Positions 17,605 through 25,534 of a stretch of DNA of 64,000 nt are shown in pieces (position 1 is the stretch's first letter; each line of letters opens with the position of its first letter). Both the position numbers and the translations under genes were made by a program. The notes under the pieces were generated by a model. It searched no databases. It saw only the letters and a list, made by a program, of their open reading frames with translations, and was not told where the DNA came from. The DNA is from Tritonibacter multivorans (GTDB taxonomy: Bacteria > Pseudomonadota > Alphaproteobacteria > Rhodobacterales > Rhodobacteraceae), in assembly GCF_001458415.1 (NCBI RefSeq), contig NZ_CYSD01000021.1, positions 1 to 64,000 on the forward strand, in the 5' to 3' direction.

Positions 17605-18057
17605 ATGGAACTGCAAGACGAGGTCACAATCAACGCGCCCCTGACCGAGGTCTATGACGCGCTGAACGATCCCGATGTTCTGCAAGCCTGCATTCCGGGC
17701 TGTGAAGAGCTGGTAAAACACGATGACGGCACGATGGAGGCCAAGGTCGTGCTGAAAGTCGGCCCCGTGAAGGCCAGGTTTTCCGGCAATGTAACGCTCG
17801 ACACCAGCGGCGCGCCCGAGGCGTTTTCACTGTCGGGTCAGGGCAATGGTGGCACAGCAGGCCATGCCAAGGGCGGCGCGGATGTCCGCCTTGAAGCGGT
17901 CGCGCCAGACCAGACCCGACTGACATATGACGCCCGTGCTGAAATCGGTGGCAAGTTGGCGCAGCTGGGCTCGCGGCTGATTCAGAGCACCGCCAAAAAG
18001 CTGGCGGGGAAATTCTTTACCAGTTTTGCCACCCAATTCGCCCCTTCAGAGGGCTGA
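17605..18057 (+). CDS. CoxG-like SRPBCC family protein
   Basis: A 150-aa protein of the CoxG/START-like fold: it begins MELQDEVTINAP, has L-N-D-P-D-V-L-Q-A-C-I-P-G-C near residues 25-38, and ends with the helix region around S-R-L-I-Q-S-T-A-K-K. CoxG helps assemble or anchor carbon monoxide dehydrogenase in some bacteria, but many alphaproteobacteria carry single CoxG-like genes without coxLMS. No cox genes are in this window, so the partner is unknown. Start ATG 17605 has GAGGAGG about 9 bases upstream, which rules out the longer frame. Confidence 0.88.
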   Translation: MELQDEVTINAPLTEVYDALNDPDVLQACIPGCEELVKHDDGTMEAKVVLKVGPVKARFSGNVTLDTSGAPEAFSLSGQGNGGTAGHAKGGADVRLEAVAPDQTRLTYDARAEIGGKLAQLGSRLIQSTAKKLAGKFFTSFATQFAPSEG

Positions 18058-18231
18058 GCGGCCTTCTGTGAGACGACGGCTGCCCCTCACCGACGCAATG
18101 GGCTGCTGCAAATCAGGCAGGTTCCTCTTTGACCTCTGCACGCCTGTCAGCGCAGCCTGTTTTTCCTTGCCCTTGAAACAAAAGACAGTTTTCCTTCACG
18201 CAACACCATCATGCATGAACTGAGAGACCCT

Positions 18232-19509
18232 ATGTTCGACCTTTTGATCCAGGGCGGCACCCTGCCCGACGGCACCCAGCAGGACATTGCCATCACTGGC
18301 GACCGCATCACCGAAATCGCCCCAAAGATCGAAGGCTCTGCGTTCGAAGTCGTGGACGCGACCGGGGATCTGGTCTCCCCTCCCTTTGTGGATCCGCATT
18401 TTCACCTGGATGCCACGCTGTCTTATGGCCAGCCGCGGGTGAATGCCTCTGGCACGTTGCTGGAAGGCATTGACCTATGGGGCGAGCTGCGCGAACAGGC
18501 CACGGTCGAGGACATGGTGGACCGCGCCCTGACCTATTGCGATTGGGCGGCGTCAATGGGGCTTTTGGCCATTCGCACCCATGTCGACACCACACCGGAT
18601 CATCTGCGGGGCGTCACCGCAATGCTCGAGGTGCGCGAGGCGGTGAAGGACTATATCGACCTGCAACTTGTGGCCTTTCCACAAGACGGGCTGTACCGCG
18701 CAGCGAACGGGCGGGAAAACCTGCTGCGGGCGCTGGATATGGGCGTCGATGTGGTGGGCGGCATCCCGCATTTTGAACGCACCATGTCCGATGGCGCGGC
18801 TTCGGTCCGGGATCTCTGTGAAATTGCGGCGGATCGGGGACTGCCGGTTGATGTGCACTGTGACGAGACCGACGACCCGCAGTCGCGCCATGTGGAGACC
18901 CTGGCCGCTGAAACCATCCGCCTTGGCTTGCAGGGGCGTGTTGCGGGCAGCCACCTGACGTCCATGCATTCCATGGACAACTATTATGTCTCGAAACTGC
19001 TGCCTCTGATGGCCGAAGCCGAACTGGCCGCGATCCCCAATCCGCTGATCAATATTGTCCTGCAAGGGCGCCATGACAGCTTCCCCAAACGGCGCGGCCT
19101 GACCCGCGTGAAGGAAATGCAGGCCATGGGCATCAAGGTCGGCTGGGGACAGGACTGCGTTCTGGACCCGTGGTATTCGCTGGGCACCGCCGACATGCTG
19201 GACGTGGCCTTTATGGGCCTGCACGTCGCACAGATGACCCACCCCGAAGAAATGGCACGCTGTTTCACGATGGTCACGCAAACCAATGCAGAGATCATCG
19301 GCCTTCAGGACTATGGGTTGCGCGTGGGCGCGCAGGCGTCACTGGTGGTGCTGGATGCCAATGACCCGGTGGACGCCCTGCGCCAGCGCGCGGCGCGGCG
19401 GGTAGTGGTTGCCAAGGGCAAGGTGATTGCCCGCAGCCCCCGCGCCGAGACGCAGCTGACTTTGGCCGGACGCCCCGGCGGTTTGCGACGCCGCGCCCCC
19501 AAGCTCTGA
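18232..19509 (+). CDS. CodA-family amidohydrolase, probable 5-methylcytosine/cytosine deaminase
   Basis: A 425-aa metal-dependent amidohydrolase aligned along its length with E. coli cytosine deaminase CodA. Metal ligands are visible: HFH in D-P-H-F-H-L-D near residue 60, the His of VHCDETDD, and the Asp of GQDCVLDPWY. The segments HCDETDDPQSRHVET and NPLINIVLQGRHD and the following K-R-R-G-L-T-R-V-K-E-M are CodA-like. In CodA the last motif is G-H-D-D-V-F-D-P-W-Y; here the second Asp (D314 of CodA) is Cys. That position controls acceptance of a 5-methyl group, so the substrate may be 5-methylcytosine. ATG 18232, with GAGAGA before it, is preferred over the ATG seven codons earlier. No permease gene adjoins it. 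Confidence 0.88.
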   Translation: MFDLLIQGGTLPDGTQQDIAITGDRITEIAPKIEGSAFEVVDATGDLVSPPFVDPHFHLDATLSYGQPRVNASGTLLEGIDLWGELREQATVEDMVDRALTYCDWAASMGLLAIRTHVDTTPDHLRGVTAMLEVREAVKDYIDLQLVAFPQDGLYRAANGRENLLRALDMGVDVVGGIPHFERTMSDGAASVRDLCEIAADRGLPVDVHCDETDDPQSRHVETLAAETIRLGLQGRVAGSHLTSMHSMDNYYVSKLLPLMAEAELAAIPNPLINIVLQGRHDSFPKRRGLTRVKEMQAMGIKVGWGQDCVLDPWYSLGTADMLDVAFMGLHVAQMTHPEEMARCFTMVTQTNAEIIGLQDYGLRVGAQASLVVLDANDPVDALRQRAARRVVVAKGKVIARSPRAETQLTLAGRPGGLRRRAPKL

Positions 19510-19659
19510 GTGGCAGCCTGTGCGCCCGCCACTTGCCCCATTAATAAGCATTTGGCGGGATTTGCCCTCTTCTTGCGCAGTTTCGCCCCGGCAACTGTTT
19601 GCGCCCCCCCAACAAGCGCCTAAGCTTTAAGCAAGACGGAACAACCGGAAGGCCTGCAA

Positions 19660-20445
19660 ATGGGTCGCCTAATTGTCTTCAGTGACCTTGATGGGACGCT
19701 GCTGGACCATGATACATACGATTTTTCCCCAGCTCTTCCGGCGATTGCTCGGCTGAAAGAACGCGGTGCTCTGTTGGTTCTGGCAAGCTCCAAAACCGCC
19801 CGCGAGATGTCCCCCCTGTACAAAGCGCTGGATCTGTCTCCTGCTCCGATGATTGTTGAAAACGGCGCATCTTTTGTGCGGGCGGAACAGGTGGCGGGCG
19901 TTTCAGTTGGCGAAATGGACAGCTACCATAAAATCCGCATGGTGCTGGCGCAGCTGCAGGCCCCGTTTCAGGGCTTCGGCGATATGACCGTCGCAGAGGT
20001 GAGCGCGGTGACCGGCCTGCCAACCGAGGCCGCAACACTGGCCAAGGCACGACAGTTTACCGAACCCGGCCTGTGGCAGGGCGCGCCAGACGCGCTGCCT
20101 GCCTTTGAAACAGCTCTGGCCGAACATGGCATTTCAGCCCGGCATGGCGGGCGGTTCCTGACATTGTCCTTTGGCGGCACCAAGGCTGGTCAGATGGCGC
20201 AGGTCCTAAAAGACCACGGCCCGGCAACCACAATTGCACTGGGCGACGCGCCCAATGATGCCGAAATGATCGCGACCGCCGATTATGGTGTCGTGATCCG
20301 CAATGATCACGGCCCCGGCCTGCCTGCTTTTGAAACCGAAGACCGCATCCTACGCACCAGCCTGCCCGGCCCGACCGGTTGGGCCGACGCGGTGATGCGG
20401 CTGCTTGACCAAATCCCCAAAGACGAAGGAGCGCGCCTTGGCTGA
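19660..20445 (+). CDS. HAD-family phosphatase, probable glucosyl-/mannosyl-3-phosphoglycerate phosphatase
   Basis: A 261-aa HAD-IIB phosphatase of the mannosyl-3-phosphoglycerate phosphatase (MPGP/YedP) type. Motif I is FSDLDGTLLD at residues 7-16, motif II is VLASSKTAREM, and motif IV is GDAPNDAEMI. It would remove phosphate from glucosyl-3-phosphoglycerate, made by the overlapping downstream synthase, to give glucosylglycerate, a compatible solute. The two coding regions overlap by 8 bp, a sign of coupled translation. Whether the sugar is glucose or mannose cannot be read from this gene; the neighbouring GH13 phosphorylase favours glucose. Confidence 0.85.
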   Translation: MGRLIVFSDLDGTLLDHDTYDFSPALPAIARLKERGALLVLASSKTAREMSPLYKALDLSPAPMIVENGASFVRAEQVAGVSVGEMDSYHKIRMVLAQLQAPFQGFGDMTVAEVSAVTGLPTEAATLAKARQFTEPGLWQGAPDALPAFETALAEHGISARHGGRFLTLSFGGTKAGQMAQVLKDHGPATTIALGDAPNDAEMIATADYGVVIRNDHGPGLPAFETEDRILRTSLPGPTGWADAVMRLLDQIPKDEGARLG

Positions 20446-21679
20446 CTTTCACCAGAACGGCAATATCGCCCAGTTTCACAACCTCCGCGCCCGACCTCTG
20501 GAAGAGCTGGAGTACGAGCTCACCACGTTTTCGCAGACCCGCAAGATCTCTTTGATCCTGCCCTGCCTTTACTCCGAACTGGAAGGCCCCGCCCTGCGCA
20601 ATATCCTGGATGAGCTGGCGCAGGTTCCGTACCTGAATCACATCGTCATTGGCCTTGACCGCGCAACCGAAGAAGAGTTCCGCCATGCGCGCGAATTTTT
20701 CTCGGTTCTGCCGCAGCCGCACACGGTGGTCTGGAACGACAGCCCACGCATGCAGGCCCTGGGCGAACGGCTGGCAGAACAGGGGCTTGCGCCGCAGGAA
20801 CCCGGCAAAGGCAAAAACGTCTGGTCCTGTATCGGATATTTACTGGCGCGCGCCGACAGTGCGGTGGTGGCGCTGCATGACTGCGACATCACCACCTATT
20901 CCAAAGAGATGCTGGCGCGGCTGGTCTACCCGGTGGCGCACCCCAGCTTTTCCTATCAACTGTCCAAAGGGTATTATGCGCGCATCGGGTCGGGCAAACT
21001 GAACGGCCGCGTCTCGCGGCTGCTGGTCAGCCCGCTGTTGATCGCCCTAAAGCGGACAATCGGGGACCGGGACTACCTCGACTACCTCAGATCCTTCCGC
21101 TACCCGCTGTCTGGGGAAATGGCGATGCGGGCGCCGCTTCTGGCAGATCTGCGCATTCCATCAGATTGGGGACTCGAGGTCGGCGTCCTATCCGAGGCCT
21201 GGCGCAATCTGGGCCGCAAGGCAGTCTGTCAGGTGGAAATCGCCGACAATTACGACCACAAACACCAGACCGTCAGCGAAGAGGACGCCGCCACGGGCCT
21301 GAACCGCATGTCGACGGACATCTGCAAGGCGATCTTCCGCAAGCTTGCCGCAGATGGCACGGTCTTCACGCCCAATGTCTTCCGCACCCTGAAAGCCACC
21401 TATTACCGCTCCGCCCTCGATCTGCTCGAGGCCTACGAGCATGACGCGGTGATGAACGGGCTGAAAATGGACCGCCACGGCGAGGAAAAACTGATCGAGC
21501 TGTTTGCGAATAACATTGTAACAGCGGGTCAGGTGTTTCTGGAGAACCCCCATGAAACCCCGTTCATCCCAAACTGGAACCGCGTCCACGCCGCAGACCC
21601 CAGCCTGTTGGGCGACCTGAAGGCGGCAGCCGCAGCTGATGAGGCAGAGTTCCAGACCATCGCCACCAAGGCCGACTAG
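20438..21679 (+). CDS. Glucosyl-3-phosphoglycerate synthase-like glycosyltransferase
   Basis: A 413-aa GT-A fold glycosyltransferase of the GpgS/MpgS kind, expected to transfer glucose from a nucleotide sugar to 3-phosphoglycerate. The DxD metal/nucleotide-sugar motif is D148-C-D150 in ALHDCDITTY. KNVWSCIGYLLA and the SGEMAMRAPLL-type acceptor segment lie before and after it. The start is TTG 20438 (protein begins MADFHQNGN), with AAGGAG 6 bases upstream; the ATG at 20405 would add 11 residues and a larger overlap. It is paired with the preceding phosphatase and faces the convergent GH13 phosphorylase. Confidence 0.85.
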   Translation: MADFHQNGNIAQFHNLRARPLEELEYELTTFSQTRKISLILPCLYSELEGPALRNILDELAQVPYLNHIVIGLDRATEEEFRHAREFFSVLPQPHTVVWNDSPRMQALGERLAEQGLAPQEPGKGKNVWSCIGYLLARADSAVVALHDCDITTYSKEMLARLVYPVAHPSFSYQLSKGYYARIGSGKLNGRVSRLLVSPLLIALKRTIGDRDYLDYLRSFRYPLSGEMAMRAPLLADLRIPSDWGLEVGVLSEAWRNLGRKAVCQVEIADNYDHKHQTVSEEDAATGLNRMSTDICKAIFRKLAADGTVFTPNVFRTLKATYYRSALDLLEAYEHDAVMNGLKMDRHGEEKLIELFANNIVTAGQVFLENPHETPFIPNWNRVHAADPSLLGDLKAAAAADEAEFQTIATKAD

Positions 21680-21691
21680 AGCGTCCCCCAA

Positions 21692-21725
21692 TAAAAATGG
21701 GTCGCTGCACAAAAGGCTGCGACCC
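21692..21725 (-). terminator. Terminator for the GH13 phosphorylase gene
   Basis: GGGTCGC (21699-21705) pairs with GCGACCC (21719-21725). Read on the minus strand the hairpin is followed by ATTTTTATT. It lies between the convergent synthase and phosphorylase genes and may stop both transcripts. Confidence 0.7.
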
Positions 21726-21730
21726 CGATC

Positions 21731-23476
21731 CTAGTGTTGCGGGGCGTTGGTGATCCAGCGACATTGGTAGGGGCCAAGTGGAATATCCCCGGCACCGATG
21801 CTTTCTCCGTTCAGGAGATCATGCCAGTCTTCCCCTTCAATCAGGTTCAGACTGGACCGAGGCAGCACCACGTCCTGCGCGCTGACATTGTGCAGCGCAA
21901 AGATGGACTGGCTGCGGTCCAAAGATTGCCGCCACAGGCCCAGAACGCGACTGTCCGTCGGCAAGGTAAACTGCGTGCTGTTGGGGTGGAACGCGGGTTG
22001 CTGAGCCCGGATCCGCAGACGTTCGGACAACGCCCCCAGGACCTGTGCCTGATCGGTATCCGGGTCGGCCAGACGCTCTTTCAGATCCGGATAATCCCAG
22101 CGATGCCGGTTGATCGCGCGGTTCATCCCCCGCCGCACCACGGCTTCATGGTCGTTCGGCGTGGCCAACAGCGCATGCACATAAAAGGCCGGAATACCCT
22201 CAAGGCTCATCGGGATGGTCTGAGAGCACAGGAACCGCTCGAACTTTAGGTCTTCCTGACCCGCATAGGTCCGGCTCATGGCGTCAAAGAACGTGCAGTT
22301 CAGCTCATAAGGGGCCTCGCCGCCATCTGGCAGCGACCGCATAGAGACCAGACCGCCGCTGGCCTTCAGCACATCGATCATGCGGTCGATCTCGGCTTTC
22401 TCAAGCAACCCCTCTGCCGGGCGCATGCCAATGCCATCATGGCTGGCGGTAAAGTTCAAATAGGCGCACCCCAGAGGCGCAGGCGGCATCGACCGCGCCC
22501 AAGTCTGCAACGTCTCGGCCGAACCGGACATCATCGCGTGAAGGATCAGAGGCGGCAGCGGGAAATTATAGACAACATGGGCCTCGTCCCGTGTGCCAAA
22601 ATAGCTGAGGTTTTCAGCCCGTGGCACATTGGTTTCAGTCAGCAGGACAACGGTTTCCTGCGCGTAATCCGCCAGCAGCCGCAAAAGCTGAACAATCGCG
22701 TGCGTCTGTGGCAGATGGATCGAATTTGTCCCAACCGTTTTCCAGATGAAGGCCACCGCATCCAGACGAATGATCTGCACGCCCTGATCAATATGCAGCC
22801 GGATGATCCGCAGGATCTCTAACAATACCTCGGGGTTGGCAAAATTCAGATCGACCTGATCGTGGCTGAAGGTGCACCAGACATGTTTCGTGCCCTGTGC
22901 CGTTTCCACCGGCTGCAACAGCGGCGTTGTGCGGGGGCGCACAACGGCCGACAGATCATCCTCGGGCGAGGCCTCGAAGAAAAACTTGTCATAAGGCGCC
23001 TGCCCCTGACGGTAGGCGTTGAACCATGGGCTTTGTGACGACACATGGTTCAAAACCATATCCGACATCAGGTGAAACGCCCCGCCGATGCGGCGAATGT
23101 CGGCCCAATCCCCAAGCTCCGGGTTTACCTTGCGATAATCCGTGACAGCAAACCCATCATCGGATGTGAAGGGAAAGAACGGCAGGATATGCACCCCGTC
23201 GACCACACCATCCATGTGATTGAGCAGGAAATCATGAAGCAAATCCAGCGGCTTATGCGCACCATCCACAAATGAATTGCCATATGTGATCAACAACGAG
23301 TCACGTTCGGACCACAGCGAATTGCCCGGTTCACGTGGAACTTTGCGGCGCGTGTGTCCTTCGGGCCAGAACGCCTCTACCACCTTGCTGCCAAGGATTT
23401 CCGTATCAAGCTCTGGATAAATCCGAGACAAAAGCCGTGCCAGCCGCGCTCCGAATTCTGCAGTGTTTGGCGCCAT
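21731..23476 (-). CDS. GH13 sucrose-phosphorylase-like enzyme, probable glucosylglycerate phosphorylase
   Basis: A 581-aa glycoside hydrolase family 13 protein, sucrose-phosphorylase subgroup. Catalytic residues are in place: nucleophile D239 in IIRLDAVAF, acid/base E281 in LLTETNVP and transition-state D347 in TASHDGIG. The domain has the usual opening YGNSFVDG / HILPFFPFTSDDGF. Members of this subgroup phosphorolyse sucrose or glucosylglycerate to glucose-1-phosphate. The adjacent synthase and phosphatase genes point to glucosylglycerate. The frame is open far upstream, but the family N-terminus begins at ATG 23476. It could recycle the solute when osmotic stress ends. Confidence 0.88.
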   Translation of the reverse strand: MAPNTAEFGARLARLLSRIYPELDTEILGSKVVEAFWPEGHTRRKVPREPGNSLWSERDSLLITYGNSFVDGAHKPLDLLHDFLLNHMDGVVDGVHILPFFPFTSDDGFAVTDYRKVNPELGDWADIRRIGGAFHLMSDMVLNHVSSQSPWFNAYRQGQAPYDKFFFEASPEDDLSAVVRPRTTPLLQPVETAQGTKHVWCTFSHDQVDLNFANPEVLLEILRIIRLHIDQGVQIIRLDAVAFIWKTVGTNSIHLPQTHAIVQLLRLLADYAQETVVLLTETNVPRAENLSYFGTRDEAHVVYNFPLPPLILHAMMSGSAETLQTWARSMPPAPLGCAYLNFTASHDGIGMRPAEGLLEKAEIDRMIDVLKASGGLVSMRSLPDGGEAPYELNCTFFDAMSRTYAGQEDLKFERFLCSQTIPMSLEGIPAFYVHALLATPNDHEAVVRRGMNRAINRHRWDYPDLKERLADPDTDQAQVLGALSERLRIRAQQPAFHPNSTQFTLPTDSRVLGLWRQSLDRSQSIFALHNVSAQDVVLPRSSLNLIEGEDWHDLLNGESIGAGDIPLGPYQCRWITNAPQH

Positions 23477-23714
23477 CGTTCCACGTCCCTCAGTCCGGCC
23501 TCTCACATTGGGCCTCTGATCGATGCTAGGCCCAGGCCCGTTCTCCGGTCCAGCAACGAGCCTATCGAAGGCGCAAAAAACCGCAGTTCGCCCAGAAAAT
23601 AAGCGTTTCATGAAGCGCATCGGAAACCTGCTGGCGTAATCCCTGCATGAAACCCCGCGCAACACCCGAATTACGGCGTATTTGTCCTGCTCTGCGATCT
23701 TGAACTTGGACTTC

Positions 23715-23732
23715 GTTAGCGTTAACGTTAGC
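23715..23732. promoter_or_regulatory. Triple hexamer repeat upstream of gap
   Basis: Three abutting hexamers GTTAGC-GTTAAC-GTTAGC occupy 23715-23732, with a TAACGTTA palindrome inside, 67 bp before the gap start codon. The CG-centred inner palindrome resembles LacI-type operators. It lies in the 322-bp gap between the divergent phosphorylase and gap genes and could serve either. Apart from this, that gap shows nothing distinct. Confidence 0.45.
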
Positions 23733-23798
23733 GCCGAGAGTTTTGGGTGACCGCTGCTCCTCGCGGCACCTTGTAACCGGAAAAACCGGAGAGAACGT

Positions 23799-24800
23799 AT
23801 GACCTTGAAAATCGCCATCAACGGATTCGGCCGCATCGGCCGCAATGTGCTTCGCGCCCTGCTGGAAAACGACGTCACTGACGTCGAAGTGGTAGCCATC
23901 AACGATCTGGCACCGCCCGCCACCCAAGTGCACCTGCTGAAATTCGACAGTGTCCACGGCCGTCTGAACGCCGATGTGTCCGTCGAAGGTGACATCCTGA
24001 AAGTGGGCCGTCACGAAATCCGCCTGACCGCGATCCGCAACCCGGAAGAACTGCCCTGGTCCGACGTCGACATCGCTTATGAATGCACCGGCCTCTTCAC
24101 CAAGCGTGACGCAGCCGCGCGTCACCTTGAAAACGGCTCCAAGCGCGTTCTGATCTCTGCGCCGGGCACCGAAGTTGACCGGACCGTGGTCTTTGGTGTG
24201 AACGACAAAGAGCTGACCGCCGAAGACGTGATCGTGTCCAACGCCTCCTGCACCACCAACTGCCTCGCGCCGGTTGCAAAGGTGCTGGACGATGCCTTTG
24301 GTATCAAAACCGGCTACATGACCACCATCCACGCTTACACTGGTGACCAGCCGACCCACGACACCACCCACAAGGACCTGTATCGTGCCCGCGCTGCAGC
24401 CCTGTCGATGATCCCGACCTCCACCGGTGCCGCCCGCGCGATTTCGCTGGTTCTGCCGCACCTCAAGGGGCGTCTGGAAGGCTCCGCGATCCGCGTGCCA
24501 ACCCCGAATGTTTCCGTTGTGGACCTGACCTTTGTGCCCGAACGCGCCGCAACTGTTGAAGGCATCAACGCCGCCATCGCCGAAGCCGCCGCTGGCCCGC
24601 TGGCAGGCGTTTTGGGCTACGAGGAAGCACCGCTGGTCTCCATCGACTTCAACCACGATGCACGTTCTTCTATCTTTGCCGCACCGCAAACCTCTGTCAC
24701 CTCCGAAGGTCTGGTCCGCGTGGTCAGCTGGTACGACAACGAATGGGGCTTCTCCAACCGCATGATCGACACCGGTCGCGCGATCGGCAAATTCCTCTGA
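23799..24800 (+). CDS. gap: Glyceraldehyde-3-phosphate dehydrogenase
   Basis: A 333-aa type I GAPDH, of normal length. The N-terminal NAD-binding motif is INGFGRIGRNVLRA at residues 7-20. The catalytic cysteine lies in SNASCTTNCLAP near residue 152 and the catalytic His in TTIHAYTGDQ. The C-terminal segment SWYDNEWGFSNRM is typical. It interconverts glyceraldehyde-3-phosphate and 1,3-bisphosphoglycerate in glycolysis and gluconeogenesis. The start is preceded by GGAGAGAAC. Single gene with its own terminator. 3-Phosphoglycerate, one step away, is the acceptor for the nearby glucosylglycerate synthase. Confidence 0.97.
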   Translation: MTLKIAINGFGRIGRNVLRALLENDVTDVEVVAINDLAPPATQVHLLKFDSVHGRLNADVSVEGDILKVGRHEIRLTAIRNPEELPWSDVDIAYECTGLFTKRDAAARHLENGSKRVLISAPGTEVDRTVVFGVNDKELTAEDVIVSNASCTTNCLAPVAKVLDDAFGIKTGYMTTIHAYTGDQPTHDTTHKDLYRARAAALSMIPTSTGAARAISLVLPHLKGRLEGSAIRVPTPNVSVVDLTFVPERAATVEGINAAIAEAAAGPLAGVLGYEEAPLVSIDFNHDARSSIFAAPQTSVTSEGLVRVVSWYDNEWGFSNRMIDTGRAIGKFL

Positions 24801-24824
24801 GCCACTTGGCAATAGAAACCAACG

Positions 24825-24858
24825 AAGGCCGCTCGATCTGAGCGGCCTTTTCTTTTGG
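24825..24858 (+). terminator. Rho-independent terminator after gap
   Basis: AAGGCCGCT (24825-24833) pairs with AGCGGCCTT (24841-24849) over a 7-base loop, followed by TTTCTTTT. It lies 25 bp after the gap stop codon. Confidence 0.9.
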
Positions 24859-24893
24859 CTCTAAATACTCCGGAGCGCGAGGCAGAGCCTCGC
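24851..24893 (+). repeat. Short interspersed hairpin repeat, copy 1
   Basis: A head TTCTTTTGGCTCTAAATACT (ending CCGG) is followed by a hairpin GCGAGGC-AGA-GCCTCGC at 24877-24893. The same head, with two to three differences and a different hairpin, occurs on the minus strand at 57167-57117. Here it abuts the gap terminator and ends at the 3' end of chrR. Confidence 0.65.
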
Positions 24894-24898
24894 AAACC

Positions 24899-25534
24899 TC
24901 AAATCCGGAAAATTGGCTGCAGAAGGCGCGGAACGAGTGACCGAAACCGCAGCGCGGCATCGGTGGCTGCCAGACAGATACAGGCCTCGCCCTCTTCGGC
25001 GATCGGCTCATGCTCCAGATCCCCATCCGCCACCTCGACGTCGCCGACCCCGAAACGGCCGGTTTCATCGCGAAACGCCCCTTGCAACACCAAGGTCAGC
25101 TCCAGACCATTGTGCCCATGATCCGGCACCGCCTGTCCGCCGGGAATATAAAGCAGCCGGGCCGAACCTTCTGCATCATGGTTCAAAATCATCTGCCGCA
25201 CCCCCAGCCCCAATGGCTTCCACCGCGGCGGCAGTCCACCCAGCGCTTCCATCACCGGTTCCGGGAAAATCCCGCTGGCCCGGATCGGCGGGGCTTCTTT
25301 GACCGGCATATCAAGCCTGTCAAACACAGCAGCGCGGGCGCGATCAGACACAGTCTCAGTACCCGCGTTTTCCAGCAAAGCGCCGCCAACCGCCTGATGG
25401 GCGCCAAGCCGCGCACGGCTTTCATCGCACATAGAGACATGCGCAGCCACGACCAGCGAATAAGCCTGACCCAGCGTTCCATTGGCATAAGCGATCAACA
25501 GCTCATCCGGGATATGATGGATGATTGCGTTCAT
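24899..25534 (-). CDS. chrR: ChrR-type anti-sigma factor
   Basis: A 211-aa ChrR homologue, the anti-sigma factor that releases RpoE upon singlet oxygen. The N-terminal zinc anti-sigma domain begins MNAIIHHIPDELLIAYANG and has H32 and C36 in AAHVSMCDES. The C-terminal cupin domain keeps the metal ligands H139, H141, E145 and H175. Oddly, the fourth N-terminal zinc ligand, Cys38 in Rhodobacter sphaeroides ChrR (H-x3-C-x2-C), is Ser39 here; the codon is AGC. The start overlaps the rpoE stop by 4 bp. It is cotranscribed with rpoE from the sigma-E promoter at 26237-26266. Confidence 0.93.
   Translation of the reverse strand: MNAIIHHIPDELLIAYANGTLGQAYSLVVAAHVSMCDESRARLGAHQAVGGALLENAGTETVSDRARAAVFDRLDMPVKEAPPIRASGIFPEPVMEALGGLPPRWKPLGLGVRQMILNHDAEGSARLLYIPGGQAVPDHGHNGLELTLVLQGAFRDETGRFGVGDVEVADGDLEHEPIAEEGEACICLAATDAALRFRSLVPRLLQPIFRI

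Noticed and set aside
17605-18057. A carbon monoxide dehydrogenase operon
   Set aside because: Only a CoxG-like gene is present; no coxL, coxM or coxS neighbours, so CO oxidation cannot be claimed.
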